NCBI RefSeq assembly: GCF_001437435.1
Contig: NZ_JQCB01000009.1
Location: 1-40,794 of the forward strand
From: Furfurilactobacillus siliginis
GTDB lineage: Bacteria; Bacillota; Bacilli; Lactobacillales; Lactobacillaceae
Direction of reading: 5' to 3'
DNA: 40,794 bases
Shown here: positions 16,032 to 30,671 of the stretch, piece by piece
How positions within the stretch are numbered: the stretch's first letter is position 1
How the letters are laid out: each line of letters begins with the position of its first letter
The notes under the pieces: model-generated
What the model was told of the DNA's origin: nothing
What the model saw: only the letters and a program-made list of their open reading frames with translations
Databases searched by the model: none
Made by a program: the position numbers and the translations under genes

Positions 16032-19000
16032 TTAGAACAAGCTCAACTGATTTTCATCAGGTAGATCATCAAGCACATGATTCTCAGTTAGGAAATCAAT
16101 GATTGTCGCTGAAACTTTACCACGCTTACTCAAGTCTTCCTTTGACAGAAATGGCTTTTCTTCACGAGCAGCAACGATTTGTTTAGCAACGTTATCCCCA
16201 AGTCCTGGAACGGCATTAAACGGTGCGATTAATGTCTCGCCATCAATAATCCAGTTTTGCGCATCAGAACGTTCGACATCGATCATCTTAAATGAGTAAC
16301 CACGTTCCAACATTTCGTTTGCTAACTCAAGGACGGTTAACAAATTCTTTTCTTTCGTGGAAGCGTCATTCCCTTTATCCATGATTGTCTTCATGGCAGC
16401 CTTAACCGCATTTTTACCCCGAGACATGGAAACTAAATCAAAGTCATCCGCCCGCACAGAGAAGTAGGCAGCGTAATACAGCATTGGGAAGTAAACCTTA
16501 AAGTAAGCCACCCGCAATGCCATCAAAATATACGCTGACGCATGGGCCCGTGGGAACATGTACTTAATCTTCAAACATGAATCAATGTACCACTGTGGTA
16601 CGTTTGCTTCCCGCATGGCATCTTGCCATTCATCAGGAATCCCACGACCTTTACGCACGTGTTCCATAATTTGGAAGGACATTTCGGAGTCTAGGCCGTA
16701 GTTGATCAAATCGGTCATGATATTATCACGACAACCGATCACGTTGGCAATCGTCGCCGTACCGTCTTTGATCAACTCTTCCGCGTTTCCTAACCACACG
16801 TCAGTCCCATGTGATAATCCGGAAATTTGTAGTAACTCAGAGTAGTTTTTCGGATGTGTTTCTTCTAACATCCCCCGGACAAACCGCGTTCCGAATTCCG
16901 GAATCCCTAACGTCCCTGTCTTACTGAAGATCTGTTCTTCGGTCACACCTAAGACCTCGGTGCCGGAAAACAGTTGCATAACCCCAGGATCATCGGTTGG
17001 AATGGTCTTTGGTTCGATACCAGACATATCTTGCAATGTCCGGATCATGGTTGGATCATCATGTCCCAGAATATCGATTTTTAAAATGTTGTCATGGATC
17101 GAATGGAAATCAAAGTGCGTCGTTTTCCAAGCCGCATCCTGATCATCCGCCGGATACTGAATCGGCGTGAAATCGTAAATATCCATATAGTCTGGCACAA
17201 CGATAATCCCGGCTGGATGTTGACCCGTCGTCCGTTTGACCCCGGTGGCACCACTCGAAAGTCGATCTACTTCAGCCTGTCGATAGGTCACTTCATGATC
17301 ACGTTCATAACCTTTGACATAACCATAGGCTGTTTTATCTGCCACGGTACCAATGGTTCCGGCACGATACACATTGTCCTCACCAAACAAGACCTTGGTG
17401 TAATTATGGGCAATGGGTTGATAGTCACCAGAGAAGTTCAAATCAATATCGGGCACCTTATTCCCTTTGAATCCTAAGAACGTTTCAAACGGAATATTTT
17501 GACCATCTTTAGTCAATTCCGTACCACATTCGGGACATTTTTTATCGGGCAAATCATACCCCGAACTGTATTCCCCATGTGTAAAGAATTCACTGTGTTT
17601 ACATTCTGGATTTGGGCACAGATAATGCGGCGCCAATGGGTTAACTTCCGTGATTCCAGCAAAAGTGGCAACCACAGAAGACCCAACTGATCCACGCGAC
17701 CCAACCAAGTACCCATCCTTGTTAGACTTATGCACCAACCGTTGCGCAATCAGGTAAATAACGGAGAACCCGTTCCCAATGATTGACTTCAACTCACGAT
17801 CAACACGTTTTTGAACAAGATCTGGCAATGGATCACCGTATAACTCATGCGCACGGTTCATTGTCCGCGACCGCATTTCATCTTCGGCACCTTCCATTCG
17901 TGGTGTGTACAGCTTATCTTTCAGCGGATGCACATCATCGACCATATCAACGATCTTATTCGGATTCGTCACCACTAATTCAGTCGCTTTTTCGTCGCCT
18001 AGGAAGCTAAATTCCTTTAGCATTTCATCAGTCGTCCGAAAATGGACATCAGGTAAGGAATGACGGTTCAGTGGATTGGCACCACCTTGAGAGCTAATTA
18101 GGATCTTTCGATAAACAGCATCATGTGGATCCAAATAATGAACATCCCCGGTCGCAACCAACGGTTTGTCCAACTCATCAGCTACCTCAACCAAGGTTTG
18201 AATGATTTCTTCTAACTTGGCGTTGTCATGAATCAATTCGCCTTCGATTAAAGGCTTGTAAAGGGGCTTAGGTTGCACTTCCAGGTAGTCATAATACTTC
18301 GCCCGCTTCAAAGCTTCTTCCTTACCTTTTTGCATCGCAGCTTCAAACACTTCACCAGAAGAACAAGCCGAACCAACCAACAGTCCTTCTCGTAAACGAT
18401 TCAGTTCACTACGCGGCACCCGCGGTACCCGGTAGTAATACTTAATGTTCGACAAGGAAACCAGCTCGAACAGATTTTTTAAACCAGTCTGCGTTTGGGC
18501 GATCACAGTTGCGTGAAATGGACGGGCATGTTTATAAGCGTCGTTATCGCTCATGTGCTCATTTAATTGATCATGGTACACAATGTCGTAACGCTTCTCA
18601 GCATCTTTCAAGAAAATCATTGCCAGGTAACCAGTTGATTCTGCATCAAAAATGGCACGGTGATGGTGTTCCAAAGACACATTGAATTTTTTAGCCAATG
18701 TGTTTAACCGATACCCCTTCAAGGTTGGGTATAAGAATCGTGCCAGCGTCAACGTATCAATAATCGGATTACTGATTTCAGGCATGCCATGACGGACATA
18801 CCCAGTATTCATAAAGCCGACATCAAACGTCACGTTATGACCAACCAGAATTGCGTCACCATACCACTCGCGGAACAGTTTAAAGACTTCTTCTTCCGTC
18901 TTTGAACCGGCCACCATGGCATCGGTGATACTCGTCAAATTAGTCGTTGTCTCTGATAAATGGAATCCTGGATCGATAAATTCTTCAAATTGCTCTAAGA

Positions 19001-20351
19001 CATTACCGTCGCGCATCTTCACCGCTGATAATTCGATGACTTTATCATAAATTGCGGATAATCCCGTGGTTTCCACGTCAAAGACGACATACTCATGACC
19101 CTTTAGTTCCTCATGTGCATCATTGATACCGATGGGTTCCCCATCATCCACTAGGTTAACTTCCACCCCGTATAACATCTTGATGCCTGCTTTTTCAGCA
19201 GCATGAAAGGCGTCCGGAAAGCCTTGTAGCCCAGCATGATCAGTAATGGCTAATGCTTTATGTCCCCATTTTGCAGCGCGTTCCACAAAGTCACCGATAT
19301 TATTGGTGGCGTCCATGGTACTCATCTGTGTGTGCAAATGTAGTTCGACTCGTTTACCATCTTCTGGCGCAGTGTCTTCTCGTTCAGTATGCGTAATTAC
19401 CTGCAGGTCATTGGCGATAATGGCCAAATCTCTGGAGAAATTATCTTCTTGAACAGAACCGCGAACTTTAACCCACGCCTTTTCGGGAATTGCCGCAAAG
19501 TTAGCTTCATCGTCTTCATTACGTGAGAATTTCTTCACTAAAAATGAAGAGGTGTAGTCCGTGATCTTTAAGGTCAATAACTGCCGTCCTGAACGCAAGA
19601 CCCGGATTTCCTTGGCAAATACATATCCAGAAACGGTCACACTTCGTTCTTCCTCAGTGATTTCGTCCATCCGCCGAGTGGGTTCGTCATCTTTGATTTT
19701 GCGCCCCATCGAAACTGGACCGTTGACAGTTGGTGCACTCGACTGATTGGCTTTGTTTTTCGCAATCACAGCTGCAGCCTTCGTCACCATTTCTTCGTCA
19801 CGTTTTGCTTTGACTTCCTGAAACGCTGCTAATCGCTCAGCTGACGCAGCCTCATCAACTGTCGTCGTGAACGCCAAGCTGCCAAATCCGAGACGGCGGT
19901 AAGTACTGGTCAACGCATCCAAAGTTGCGCCGCTCAAAAAGTCAGCGACTACCTGATTAGGCGCTGTAATGACGACCTGATCCCCATTTAGCGCAGGTTC
20001 CACACCTTCACACAGTTGACGGGCAAATTGCTCGTTCAAACCACTATGACTAACCGCCCAACGCCAATAACGATCAACGTTTTCAATGTCAGTTGCAGGA
20101 TGATCTGTTTCGATAGTGAATTCTACAGCAGCAATTTCAGCAAACGCCTGGTTTAAATGTTGCGCAAAAACATTGAAAGCCTCAAACGGTAAGATATCTG
20201 CAAAATGAAACACAAAGCTCCAGGCCTTACGCTGTTCATGAACCGTTAAATTGCGGATCTCGCCTTGTGCAAAAGCGGCTGTTTGTGTTTGTTCTTCTAA
20301 ATTAAGTTGCTCCAGCAGCTTTTGAAATAATTCGTGTTGATTCAGCGCCAC
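16032..20351 (-). CDS. polC: DNA polymerase III PolC, Gram-positive type
   Basis: PolC is the replicative leading-strand polymerase of Firmicutes with built-in proofreading. The 1439 residues show, in order, an N-terminal domain, an OB fold, a PHP domain ([13 protein letters not shown] about 335), the DnaQ-like 3'-5' exonuclease ([16 protein letters not shown] about 420) inserted in PHP, the polymerase core with a four-Cys zinc segment (CPNPECKH...CPECG) and [10 protein letters not shown], and a C-terminal helix-hairpin-helix ([14 protein letters not shown]). Length matches the family. Start is GTG after GGGGAGG. It is the last gene of the uppS-cdsA-rseP-proS-polC run and has its own terminator. 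Confidence 0.98.
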   Translation of the reverse strand: MALNQHELFQKLLEQLNLEEQTQTAAFAQGEIRNLTVHEQRKAWSFVFHFADILPFEAFNVFAQHLNQAFAEIAAVEFTIETDHPATDIENVDRYWRWAVSHSGLNEQFARQLCEGVEPALNGDQVVITAPNQVVADFLSGATLDALTSTYRRLGFGSLAFTTTVDEAASAERLAAFQEVKAKRDEEMVTKAAAVIAKNKANQSSAPTVNGPVSMGRKIKDDEPTRRMDEITEEERSVTVSGYVFAKEIRVLRSGRQLLTLKITDYTSSFLVKKFSRNEDDEANFAAIPEKAWVKVRGSVQEDNFSRDLAIIANDLQVITHTEREDTAPEDGKRVELHLHTQMSTMDATNNIGDFVERAAKWGHKALAITDHAGLQGFPDAFHAAEKAGIKMLYGVEVNLVDDGEPIGINDAHEELKGHEYVVFDVETTGLSAIYDKVIELSAVKMRDGNVLEQFEEFIDPGFHLSETTTNLTSITDAMVAGSKTEEEVFKLFREWYGDAILVGHNVTFDVGFMNTGYVRHGMPEISNPIIDTLTLARFLYPTLKGYRLNTLAKKFNVSLEHHHRAIFDAESTGYLAMIFLKDAEKRYDIVYHDQLNEHMSDNDAYKHARPFHATVIAQTQTGLKNLFELVSLSNIKYYYRVPRVPRSELNRLREGLLVGSACSSGEVFEAAMQKGKEEALKRAKYYDYLEVQPKPLYKPLIEGELIHDNAKLEEIIQTLVEVADELDKPLVATGDVHYLDPHDAVYRKILISSQGGANPLNRHSLPDVHFRTTDEMLKEFSFLGDEKATELVVTNPNKIVDMVDDVHPLKDKLYTPRMEGAEDEMRSRTMNRAHELYGDPLPDLVQKRVDRELKSIIGNGFSVIYLIAQRLVHKSNKDGYLVGSRGSVGSSVVATFAGITEVNPLAPHYLCPNPECKHSEFFTHGEYSSGYDLPDKKCPECGTELTKDGQNIPFETFLGFKGNKVPDIDLNFSGDYQPIAHNYTKVLFGEDNVYRAGTIGTVADKTAYGYVKGYERDHEVTYRQAEVDRLSSGATGVKRTTGQHPAGIIVVPDYMDIYDFTPIQYPADDQDAAWKTTHFDFHSIHDNILKIDILGHDDPTMIRTLQDMSGIEPKTIPTDDPGVMQLFSGTEVLGVTEEQIFSKTGTLGIPEFGTRFVRGMLEETHPKNYSELLQISGLSHGTDVWLGNAEELIKDGTATIANVIGCRDNIMTDLINYGLDSEMSFQIMEHVRKGRGIPDEWQDAMREANVPQWYIDSCLKIKYMFPRAHASAYILMALRVAYFKVYFPMLYYAAYFSVRADDFDLVSMSRGKNAVKAAMKTIMDKGNDASTKEKNLLTVLELANEMLERGYSFKMIDVERSDAQNWIIDGETLIAPFNAVPGLGDNVAKQIVAAREEKPFLSKEDLSKRGKVSATIIDFLTENHVLDDLPDENQLSLF

Positions 20352-20429
20352 GTGAATGCGGCCTCCCCATCTGTAAATACTTAAGCGACATAAAGCGCGA
20401 CAAAGGGCATTGCCGCTGTCAAAAAATGA

Positions 20430-23461
<3,032 letters not shown>

Positions 23462-23497
23462 TCACATGCATCCTTTCTGTACGCTGTTAACAGAAGC

Positions 23498-24283
23498 CTA
23501 AAATAGACCAACAAGATGTAACAATGGCAGTACAAACAGTAAACTGTCGAACCGATCTAAAATGCCACCATGTCCTGGTAAGATTTTACCGGAATCCTTA
23601 ACACCATAAAAACGTTTCAATGATGATTCAACTAAATCACCCAATTGCCCAGCAATACTAAATAACAAGGTCAAAACAGCCATTACAGGCAAACTATAGT
23701 GTTGTGGGAAGAAGTAAACCCACACAGTCCCGACAATTACTGCAACAACTGTTCCGCCAATGGAACCTTCCCAGGTTTTGTTTGGGGAGACCTGGGGTGC
23801 CAACTTGTGCCGCCCTAATTTCCGGCCCACCATGTAGGCACCAGAATCAGTTGTCCAGATCACAAATAAAATGTAGAACAGCGTACTTAAACCGGCATAA
23901 CGTGCCTGTACAAAGTAGTAGAAACCTGTTCCAATGTACAACATTGCTAGCGTCAAAACCCCTGCATCATCGAAGGAAAAATGATTACGGGTAAACACCG
24001 TGTGCAACAGTAGCATCATCACGATGATGAAGAACAAAAAGTGACGGTTTAAAAATGCTGGCATAAATGAGAGCCAAACATCAGGTACTAACAGAACCAA
24101 TAAGCCTAGAAAACTAATAAAGGCTTCTGGTGAAACCACTAGCTTCTTTTTCATCACCAAAACTTCGCCCATCGCAACGCCGCCTAAGACGATGGCTGCT
24201 AACTGAATCAACCACCCACCATAGATAATGACGGGAATAAAAATCAATAATGCAACAATTGCTGTAATTACTCGTGTACGCAT
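23498..24283 (-). CDS. cdsA: Phosphatidate cytidylyltransferase
   Basis: CdsA makes CDP-diacylglycerol from phosphatidate and CTP at the membrane, the precursor of phosphatidylglycerol and cardiolipin. The 261 residues are highly hydrophobic with several membrane helices and end with the family signature (KRFYGVKDSGKILPGHGGILDRFDSL). SPNKTWEGSIGG is another conserved segment. It sits between uppS and rseP. Confidence 0.97.
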   Translation of the reverse strand: MRTRVITAIVALLIFIPVIIYGGWLIQLAAIVLGGVAMGEVLVMKKKLVVSPEAFISFLGLLVLLVPDVWLSFMPAFLNRHFLFFIIVMMLLLHTVFTRNHFSFDDAGVLTLAMLYIGTGFYYFVQARYAGLSTLFYILFVIWTTDSGAYMVGRKLGRHKLAPQVSPNKTWEGSIGGTVVAVIVGTVWVYFFPQHYSLPVMAVLTLLFSIAGQLGDLVESSLKRFYGVKDSGKILPGHGGILDRFDSLLFVLPLLHLVGLF

Positions 24284-24327
24284 GCTTTAAAACTCCTTAT
24301 TAACATAGTCACCTACGTTTGTTTGAA

Positions 24328-25095
24328 TTATTTCTTAACGCCGCCAAAACGTCGGTCACGTTGTTGATACTGACTAATTGCGGCTTTTAACTGTGTCTCA
24401 TCGAAGTCTGGCCAAAATGCATCTGTGAAGACAAGTTCGCTATAGGCAATTTGCCAAAGCAAGAAATTAGAGATGCGTTCTTCGCCACTCGTGCGAATCA
24501 ATAATTCAGGGTTATTGTATGGTGCAAGTGAAGCTGTCATTAAAGCCCCAGCAACCGTCTCCTGATTAATATCTGTAGGCTGCAATTCGCCTTGTTGGAC
24601 ACGCGTCGCAATGGTCTGCATTGCCGTCACAATTTCTGCTTGGCCGCCATAGTTCAACGCAAAGTTTAACACCATTCCGGTACAGGCAGCTGTATCTGCC
24701 ATCGCATTGTTGACCGCCTGTTGCGTTTTTTCTGGTAATTGATCAATGTAACCCATCACGTTCACGCGAACGTTTTCTTTCACCAAATCTGGTACAAACG
24801 TATCGAAGAAATCGACTGGCAATTGCATCAAGTAATTCACTTCAGTACTTGACCGCTTCCAGTTCTCCGTCGAGAAAGCATACAGTGTCAGCACTTTCAC
24901 GCCTAAATGACTGGCTGCCATCGTGATTTTTTTAACGGTGTTCATGCCCTCTTTATGTCCGGCAACCCGTGGTAGATGACGCTGCTGCGCCCAGCGACCA
25001 TTGCCATCCATGATGATCGCAATGTGATTGGGAACTCGAGTCGCATCAACGGTCACTTCAGAAGTTTGCGGTACACTTTTTTTTCGTCCAAACAA
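24328..25095 (-). CDS. uppS: Undecaprenyl diphosphate synthase (isoprenyl transferase)
   Basis: UppS elongates farnesyl diphosphate with isopentenyl units in cis to give the C55 carrier for cell wall synthesis. Seen: HIAIIMDGNGRWAQ (catalytic Asp), LPRVAGHKEGM, LTLYAFSTENWKR and the C-terminal LLIRTSGEERISNFLLWQIAYSEL. I place the start at a TTG (25095) with AGGTGG 8 nt upstream, giving MFGRKKSV...; the longer frame to an ATG at 25119 lacks a ribosome site. It follows the frr terminator and heads uppS-cdsA-rseP-proS-polC. The mevalonate enzyme MvaS near the right end supplies the isoprenoid precursors. Confidence 0.95.
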   Translation of the reverse strand: MFGRKKSVPQTSEVTVDATRVPNHIAIIMDGNGRWAQQRHLPRVAGHKEGMNTVKKITMAASHLGVKVLTLYAFSTENWKRSSTEVNYLMQLPVDFFDTFVPDLVKENVRVNVMGYIDQLPEKTQQAVNNAMADTAACTGMVLNFALNYGGQAEIVTAMQTIATRVQQGELQPTDINQETVAGALMTASLAPYNNPELLIRTSGEERISNFLLWQIAYSELVFTDAFWPDFDETQLKAAISQYQQRDRRFGGVKK

Positions 25096-25270
25096 AACTT
25101 TGTCCACCTTTCCGTTCATTCACATTCATTCATTTTACCAAAAACACAATCGTTTTACATTAAAACGACCAGACAATGTCGCCAAGCAACACTCATTTTC
25201 AATTTCTACTGGCTGCATAGCGACATGTTTGTTTTAAAAGTGGGCTCGTTTTTTTACTTACGCGCGAGTT

Positions 25271-25317
25271 AAAAAAAGACCCTGCTTTGAATGCTGTGCA
25301 TTCAAAACGGGGTCTTC
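25271..25317 (-). terminator. Intrinsic terminator after frr
   Basis: An 18-bp stem with two mismatches (AAGACCC...TTTGAATG paired with CATTCAAA...GGGTCTT) is followed by TTTTTTT on the minus strand. It ends pyrH-frr before uppS. Confidence 0.9.
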
Positions 25318-25329
25318 TTTCGCTCTGTT

Positions 25330-25893
25330 CTAAACTGTCATTAATTCTTTTTCTTTATCTGCTGCAATTTCTTCAACGTGCTTGATGCCAGCATCCGTAA
25401 TTTTTTGCGTTTGGTCTTCTAAGTCATGCAATTGATCATCAGTGAAGTTACCATTTTTGTGACCCTTCTTCAATGAGTCCATTGCATCACGACGGACGTT
25501 ACGCACAGCAACCTTAGCTTCTTCAGCCTTAGCATGCACCTGTTTAGCCAGGTCCTTACGTGATTCTTCAGTCAACTGAGGGATCACCAACCGAATGGCA
25601 GAACCATCATTGGCCGGGTTGATCCCTAAGTCAGACGTCAAAATCGCATGTTCGATGGCATCCAAACTTGATTTATCAAATGGCGTTACCAATAACACAC
25701 GGGCTTCAGGAATTGTGACTGAAGCCATTTGGTTAATTGGCGTTGGTGCGCCATAGTAGTCAGCTGTCAAACCTGACAGTAGACCCGCATTGGCACGGCC
25801 GGCACGAATATTACCAAGCTCACGTGTCAGTGCGTCGCCTGCTTTAGCCATTCGTTCTTGTGCATCTTTTAAAATAGGTTCATTAACAGCCAT
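25330..25893 (-). CDS. frr: Ribosome recycling factor
   Basis: RRF splits post-termination ribosomes with EF-G. The 187-residue length is typical. Conserved blocks visible: [28 protein letters not shown] and ITEDQ-like [19 protein letters not shown] near the C-terminus. An AAGGAGG site precedes the ATG. It begins 2 nt after the pyrH stop, an arrangement conserved in bacteria. Confidence 0.98.
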   Translation of the reverse strand: MAVNEPILKDAQERMAKAGDALTRELGNIRAGRANAGLLSGLTADYYGAPTPINQMASVTIPEARVLLVTPFDKSSLDAIEHAILTSDLGINPANDGSAIRLVIPQLTEESRKDLAKQVHAKAEEAKVAVRNVRRDAMDSLKKGHKNGNFTDDQLHDLEDQTQKITDAGIKHVEEIAADKEKELMTV

Positions 25894-25895
25894 TT

Positions 25896-26621
<726 letters not shown>

Positions 26622-26659
26622 TCATTTCCTCCTGACATTAACCACTAATGGGTATCCAC

Positions 26660-26687
26660 AAAAAAGGCGCACATTAAAGTACGCCTC
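26660..26687 (-). terminator. Terminator between tsf and pyrH
   Basis: GGCGTAC and GTGCGCC pair (one G-T) around a 6-nt loop, followed by TTTTTT on the minus strand, 8 nt past the tsf stop codon. pyrH lies only 42 nt further on, with no clear promoter, so partial read-through is likely. Confidence 0.75.
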
Positions 26688-26694
26688 CGTTTAA

Positions 26695-27570
26695 TTACTT
26701 GATTTGGCCCATAACTTCTTCAACGAAGTCGTTGCCCTTCTTTTCCATACCTTCACCAACTTGGTAACGGACGAAGGAAACAACCTTAGCATTCTTCGAT
26801 GAAACGTACTGGTTAACAGTCTGGTCACCATCTTTAACGAATGGTTGGTCATTCAATGAAATTTCAGCCAACCACTTGTTCAAGCGGCCTTCGATCATGC
26901 GTTCCTTGATGTTGTCTGGCTTGCCAGCAAGGTCGTCTTCATTAGAAAGAACTTCCTTTTCGTGAGCCAAACGGTCAGCAGGAACATCTGTCCGGTCAAC
27001 ATATTCAGGGTTGATTGCGGCAACGTGCATCGCAACGTCCTTAGCAGTTTCAGCGTCGCCGCCTTCAAGAACAACCAATGAAGCAATTGAACCACCCATG
27101 TGTAAGTATGAACCAAACACTTGGTCATCAGTCTTTGAAACAACTTCGAAACGACGTAAGCTGATCTTTTCACCAGTTACTTGTGTTGCTGAGATAACAG
27201 CATCGTTTAACGTTTCGTTTTCGTTAGCCTTTAACTTCAAAGCGTCATCAACAGAAGCTGGCTTTTCTAAAGCAATCTGGTCAGAAACCGTCTTTAGTAA
27301 GTCTTTGAATGTGTCGTTTGAGGCAACAAAGTCTGTTTCAGAGTTCAATTCAACGATTGCAGCGCTGTCATCATGAATGGCAACTTCTGTTAATCCTTCA
27401 GCAGCAATCCGACCACTCTTCTTTTCGGCCTTTGCAATTCCCTTTTCACGCAGGAAATCCAAAGCTGCGGCTTCGTCACCATCAGTGGCAACGAGGGCCT
27501 TCTTAGCGTCCATGATACCGACACCGGTTTTTTCACGTAAATTCTTAACTTGAGCTGCTGTAACTGCCAT
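26695..27570 (-). CDS. tsf: Elongation factor Ts
   Basis: EF-Ts is the guanine nucleotide exchange factor for EF-Tu. With the ATG at 27570 (AGGAGG 10 nt upstream) the protein is 291 residues, [26 protein letters not shown], with the family's N-terminal UBA-like domain and the core motif [15 protein letters not shown] six-codon longer frame has the ribosome site inside it and is rejected. It follows rpsB with a terminator-like hairpin between. Confidence 0.98.
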   Translation of the reverse strand: MAVTAAQVKNLREKTGVGIMDAKKALVATDGDEAAALDFLREKGIAKAEKKSGRIAAEGLTEVAIHDDSAAIVELNSETDFVASNDTFKDLLKTVSDQIALEKPASVDDALKLKANENETLNDAVISATQVTGEKISLRRFEVVSKTDDQVFGSYLHMGGSIASLVVLEGGDAETAKDVAMHVAAINPEYVDRTDVPADRLAHEKEVLSNEDDLAGKPDNIKERMIEGRLNKWLAEISLNDQPFVKDGDQTVNQYVSSKNAKVVSFVRYQVGEGMEKKGNDFVEEVMGQIK

Positions 27571-27621
27571 GTTTGATGGCCTCCTCATATTTTATATGAT
27601 TAAATCCTACCACAAATCCAG

Positions 27622-27672
27622 AAAAAAACTGCCTATCAATCTCAGGCCACAACGGTCTTAACTGATAGACAG
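27622..27672 (-). terminator. Attenuating terminator between rpsB and tsf
   Basis: CTGTCTATC and GATAGGCAG pair (one G-T) around a long 26-nt loop, followed by TTTTTTT on the minus strand. It lies between rpsB and tsf, where partial termination is common in bacteria. Confidence 0.75.
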
Positions 27673-27686
27673 CCTAAGGTTTATGC

Positions 27687-28466
27687 TTAGTTGTTTGTTT
27701 TAGTGTTGTCGCCTTCAACGGCTTCAACGATGTCTTCCATTGAGTCGCCTGACTTAGCGGCTTGTTGGTCGTCACCTTGGTCTTCGCCTTGACGGCCTTC
27801 GATGATAGCATCAGCCATCTTAGAAGAGATCAAGCGAATAGCACGGATTGCATCATCGTTTGATGGAATGATGTAGTCGATGTCGTCTGGGTCAGTGTTC
27901 GTGTCAACCATAGCAACAATCGGAATGTTCAACTTGTGTGCTTCTTGAACAGCGATTTGTTCCTTACGAGGGTCAACGATGAACATTACGTCAGGAATAC
28001 CAGGCATGTCTTCGATACCGCCAAGGAACTTTTCAAGCTTTTCACGTTGCTTCGTTAATAAAGCAACTTCCTTCTTTGGCAAACGGTCGAAAGTACCATC
28101 TTCGTCCATCTTCTTTAAATCCTTCAACCGCTTGATCCGCGTTTGAATGGTGTTCCAGTTAGTCAACGTACCACCAAGCCAACGGTGGTTTACGAAGTAC
28201 ATACCGGCACGAGTTGCTTCTTCTTCGATTGAGTCTTGAGCTTGCTTCTTAGTACCAACAAATAAGATGTTAGCACCTTTAGCAGATTCGTCCTTCACAA
28301 AGTTATAAGCAACATCAGCCATCTTCACCGTCTTTTGCAAGTCGATGATGTAGATACCATTCCGTTCAGTAAAGATGAACTTCTTCATCTTAGGGTTCCA
28401 GCGACGCGTTTGGTGACCAAAGTGGACACCGGCTTCAAGCAATTGTTTCATTGAAATAACAGCCAT
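27687..28466 (-). CDS. rpsB: 30S ribosomal protein S2
   Basis: S2 is a late-assembling protein of the small subunit. The 259-residue protein begins [32 protein letters not shown] and contains [18 protein letters not shown], both family signatures; the tail is acidic and Gln-rich. A GGAGG site precedes the ATG. It has a strong promoter and a leader of about 110 nt. Confidence 0.99.
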   Translation of the reverse strand: MAVISMKQLLEAGVHFGHQTRRWNPKMKKFIFTERNGIYIIDLQKTVKMADVAYNFVKDESAKGANILFVGTKKQAQDSIEEEATRAGMYFVNHRWLGGTLTNWNTIQTRIKRLKDLKKMDEDGTFDRLPKKEVALLTKQREKLEKFLGGIEDMPGIPDVMFIVDPRKEQIAVQEAHKLNIPIVAMVDTNTDPDDIDYIIPSNDDAIRAIRLISSKMADAIIEGRQGEDQGDDQQAAKSGDSMEDIVEAVEGDNTKTNN

Positions 28467-28580
28467 GTGTTAATTCCTCCAAATAAAAGTGTTTTTTCCT
28501 CCCCCACGTTCATCTGCTCGCCTAACCCATCCCTGGGCACCTAGGCTCACATCCAGTGAGGTGTGAATTGGTTTTGAGCC
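28467..28580 (-). promoter_or_regulatory. Long structured leader of rpsB
   Basis: Between the predicted transcript start (about 28580) and the rpsB ATG lies a roughly 110-nt leader. It contains nested inverted repeats (CTCAC-5 nt-GTGAG inside CACCT...AGGTG). Ribosomal protein leaders often serve autoregulation; whether this one binds S2 is inference. Confidence 0.45.
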
Positions 28581-28587
28581 GTTGATT

Positions 28588-28616
28588 AGTATACCAAACG
28601 TCCCTTACCGTGACAA
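28588..28616 (-). promoter_or_regulatory. Sigma-A promoter of rpsB
   Basis: Minus strand: TTGTCA (28611-28616), 17 nt, TATACT (28588-28593), close to consensus. Confidence 0.88.
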
Positions 28617-28645
28617 GGCTTTGCATACATTTTTCGCCAACAAAT

Positions 28646-28915
28646 TCAGAGGGTAATCCCATGCGCATGTAAAAACGCAATTTTTTTCGGACGCGGTTGA
28701 TGTTTGAACGCATATTCAGCTTTTAGAGCGGCTGACTTATCGGGAAATGCTTCTGCATACAATAACTTTAACGGATGGCGTGATGCCGGTCGGGTGTACT
28801 TTGCCCCCAGCCCTGCTTGGTGCGTTGCGAACCGACGCCCCACATCATCTGTGAAGCCACCGTATAATGTATTGTCTGCACATAATAGTACATAAAAGTA
28901 ATACGGTTTACTCAT
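28646..28915 (-). CDS. GIY-YIG nuclease-superfamily protein, YhbQ/YazA type
   Basis: An 89-residue single-domain protein of the UvrC-like GIY-YIG family: [36 protein letters not shown], with the second half of the GIY...YIG pattern seen as LYGGFTDD and a conserved Arg in RRF. Such small proteins are widespread and their cellular role is uncertain. Its ATG overlaps the methyltransferase stop (ATGA), so the two are coupled, as in the Bacillus yabB-yazA pair. Confidence 0.9.
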   Translation of the reverse strand: MSKPYYFYVLLCADNTLYGGFTDDVGRRFATHQAGLGAKYTRPASRHPLKLLYAEAFPDKSAALKAEYAFKHQPRPKKIAFLHAHGITL

Positions 28916-29676
28916 TTAGCCGCCTGATTTCCATACAACAAATCATGCACATGCCCGATGTAGTCACCTTGATCATCTGCCACCAACAATGGCGGTAAAA
29001 TCTTCAGGCCACCTGGTTTCCCGTCTTTAATCGCATCTACCAAAAACATATTAGCTTCTCGTCCTGGCTTTGGATAAACAAACTGCACCCGTTTTGGCAT
29101 TAAGCGGTGTTTTTGCAACGTTGCCATCATTTCTAAAAAACGATCTGGCCGAAAAACAAAGTAAGCGTGCCCGGTCATTTTAAGTAACTTTGCGCTGATA
29201 GCAACGACCTGCTCTAAATTGGTGGTCAATTCATGGCGCGCAATGGCATAGTGATCATTTGGATTCTTCTGTGATTGCGGTTCATCTACAAAATATGGTG
29301 GGTTGCAGGTCACAACACTGGCACTGTCTTGTTTAATCACTGTTGGTGCGTCAGCTAAATCCATATTTAAGACGTCAATTTGATTCGTCAGTTCATTCAA
29401 CGACACTGACCGCTCAGCCATATCAGCTAACGCCGGTTGCAGTTCCACCAACTTAATTGGTCCCTTTGTTTGATGACTGAAAAAAAGTCCCACGGCACCA
29501 TTGCCCGCACATAAGTCAACAGTCAGACCACGTCGCGTTCGATCTGGCTTGGCAAAATCGGCCAGCAGCACCGCGTCCAAAGAAAAGGAAAACACATTCG
29601 CACTTTGAATAATTTTTATGTCCGCACCATACAACTGATCGATGCGCTCGCCAGGTTTCAACATAACTTCAGCCAT
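28912..29676 (-). CDS. TrmN6-like tRNA (adenine-N6) methyltransferase
   Basis: A Rossmann-fold SAM-dependent methyltransferase. About 254 residues with the SAM-binding motif [14 protein letters not shown] and the N6-adenine-type catalytic motif NPPY (TCNPPYFV). It matches the YabB/TrmN6 family, whose E. coli member modifies A37 of tRNA-Val; the target here is inferred. GGAGG lies 6 nt before the ATG at 29676; two upstream codons of the open frame are rejected. Coupled to the GIY-YIG gene. Confidence 0.9.
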   Translation of the reverse strand: MAEVMLKPGERIDQLYGADIKIIQSANVFSFSLDAVLLADFAKPDRTRRGLTVDLCAGNGAVGLFFSHQTKGPIKLVELQPALADMAERSVSLNELTNQIDVLNMDLADAPTVIKQDSASVVTCNPPYFVDEPQSQKNPNDHYAIARHELTTNLEQVVAISAKLLKMTGHAYFVFRPDRFLEMMATLQKHRLMPKRVQFVYPKPGREANMFLVDAIKDGKPGGLKILPPLLVADDQGDYIGHVHDLLYGNQAAK

Positions 29677-29743
29677 AAGCAACCTCCTTTTCTCTGTGAT
29701 TTACTTGCATTCATTTTGTGAGTTGGTCATAATTCTAACAGAC

Positions 29744-29773
29744 ATTATGAGCGAGAACGCGCAGTTAAGTCAA
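29744..29773 (-). promoter_or_regulatory. Promoter of the methyltransferase / GIY-YIG pair
   Basis: Minus strand: TTGACT (29768-29773), 18 nt, CATAAT (29744-29749). About 65 nt before the gene. Confidence 0.75.
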
Positions 29774-29880
29774 CGTTATTTACGCCTGCGACAGTCGTTC
29801 AGTCTATTGTGTTAATCAAGGGGGTACTTCACTTTTACCCGCCTCATTAATTTCAACCACATTATTTAGGAGGCACACAC

Positions 29881-30603
29881 GTGTTTTATTCATTTATGCG
29901 CGGCCTAGTTCGCGTCATCATTTGGGTGGTTAACGGTCGCCCTCACTACGAACATCGCGACCGTCTACCCGAAGGCACTTACATCTTAGTTGGTCCGCAC
30001 CGAACTTGGTTTGATCCAATCTATTATGCATTGGCCGGTGCCCCACGTAAATTTTCATTCATGGCAAAAAAAGAATTATTCAAGAACCCGCTTATTCGTT
30101 TTGTTTTAGTTCATGCCAACGCATTTCCAGTAGACCGTGACAATCCTGGTCCTTCCGCAATTAAAACGCCGGTTAAAATTTTAAAACAAGGTGAGTTATC
30201 CACCATCATCTTTCCCTCCGGCACGCGTCACTCCAGCGAAATGAAAGGTGGCGCCGCAGTCATCGCTAAGCTTGCTGGTGTGCCTTTAGTGCCAACTGTT
30301 TATCAAGGGCCACTTACCTTTCGCGGTCTGTTATCACGCAAGCGCGTAACCGTCAGCTTTGGCGATCCCATTTATATCGATCGAAAATTCAAAACTGACG
30401 ATGCCGGTCAAAAGCAGTTGGATGATCAAATGCAAGCCGCCTTTGATGCACTGGATCACGACATTGACCCAAATTTTCATTATGTTGATCCCGATCAAGC
30501 AAAACACGAAGCCTACGTTGCTAAACAAGCGGCTGAAAAAGAAATCGCACAAAGTGAAGCCACACGGTTAAAGAAACTACAGGAACCAGATCATAAAGAC
30601 TAA
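29881..30603 (+). CDS. plsC: 1-acyl-sn-glycerol-3-phosphate acyltransferase (PlsC-like)
   Basis: A membrane-associated acyltransferase expected to turn lysophosphatidate into phosphatidate, the substrate of CdsA. The 240 residues have an N-terminal hydrophobic segment, the catalytic H-x4-D motif (His40...Asp45 in GPHRTWFDP), FPVDRDN (about 82-88) and motif III written FPSGTRHS (about 111-118), where most family members have Glu in place of Ser113. The C-terminal tail is charged. Start is GTG with TAGGAGG 7 nt upstream. It is divergent from the methyltransferase and convergent with the ABC exporter. Confidence 0.9.
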   Translation: MFYSFMRGLVRVIIWVVNGRPHYEHRDRLPEGTYILVGPHRTWFDPIYYALAGAPRKFSFMAKKELFKNPLIRFVLVHANAFPVDRDNPGPSAIKTPVKILKQGELSTIIFPSGTRHSSEMKGGAAVIAKLAGVPLVPTVYQGPLTFRGLLSRKRVTVSFGDPIYIDRKFKTDDAGQKQLDDQMQAAFDALDHDIDPNFHYVDPDQAKHEAYVAKQAAEKEIAQSEATRLKKLQEPDHKD

Positions 30604-30618
30604 GCTCATTTGTCCGCT

Positions 30619-30654
30619 AAAAAGGCACTCGCAAAAAAATTGCGAGTGCCTTTT
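30619..30654. terminator. Bidirectional terminator between plsC and the ABC exporter
   Basis: A perfect 14-bp stem (30620-30633 and 30641-30654) with A and T runs on both sides, 16 nt past plsC. It can stop both convergent transcripts. Confidence 0.92.
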
Positions 30655-30671
30655 CCTGTTTATGCGTTCAT

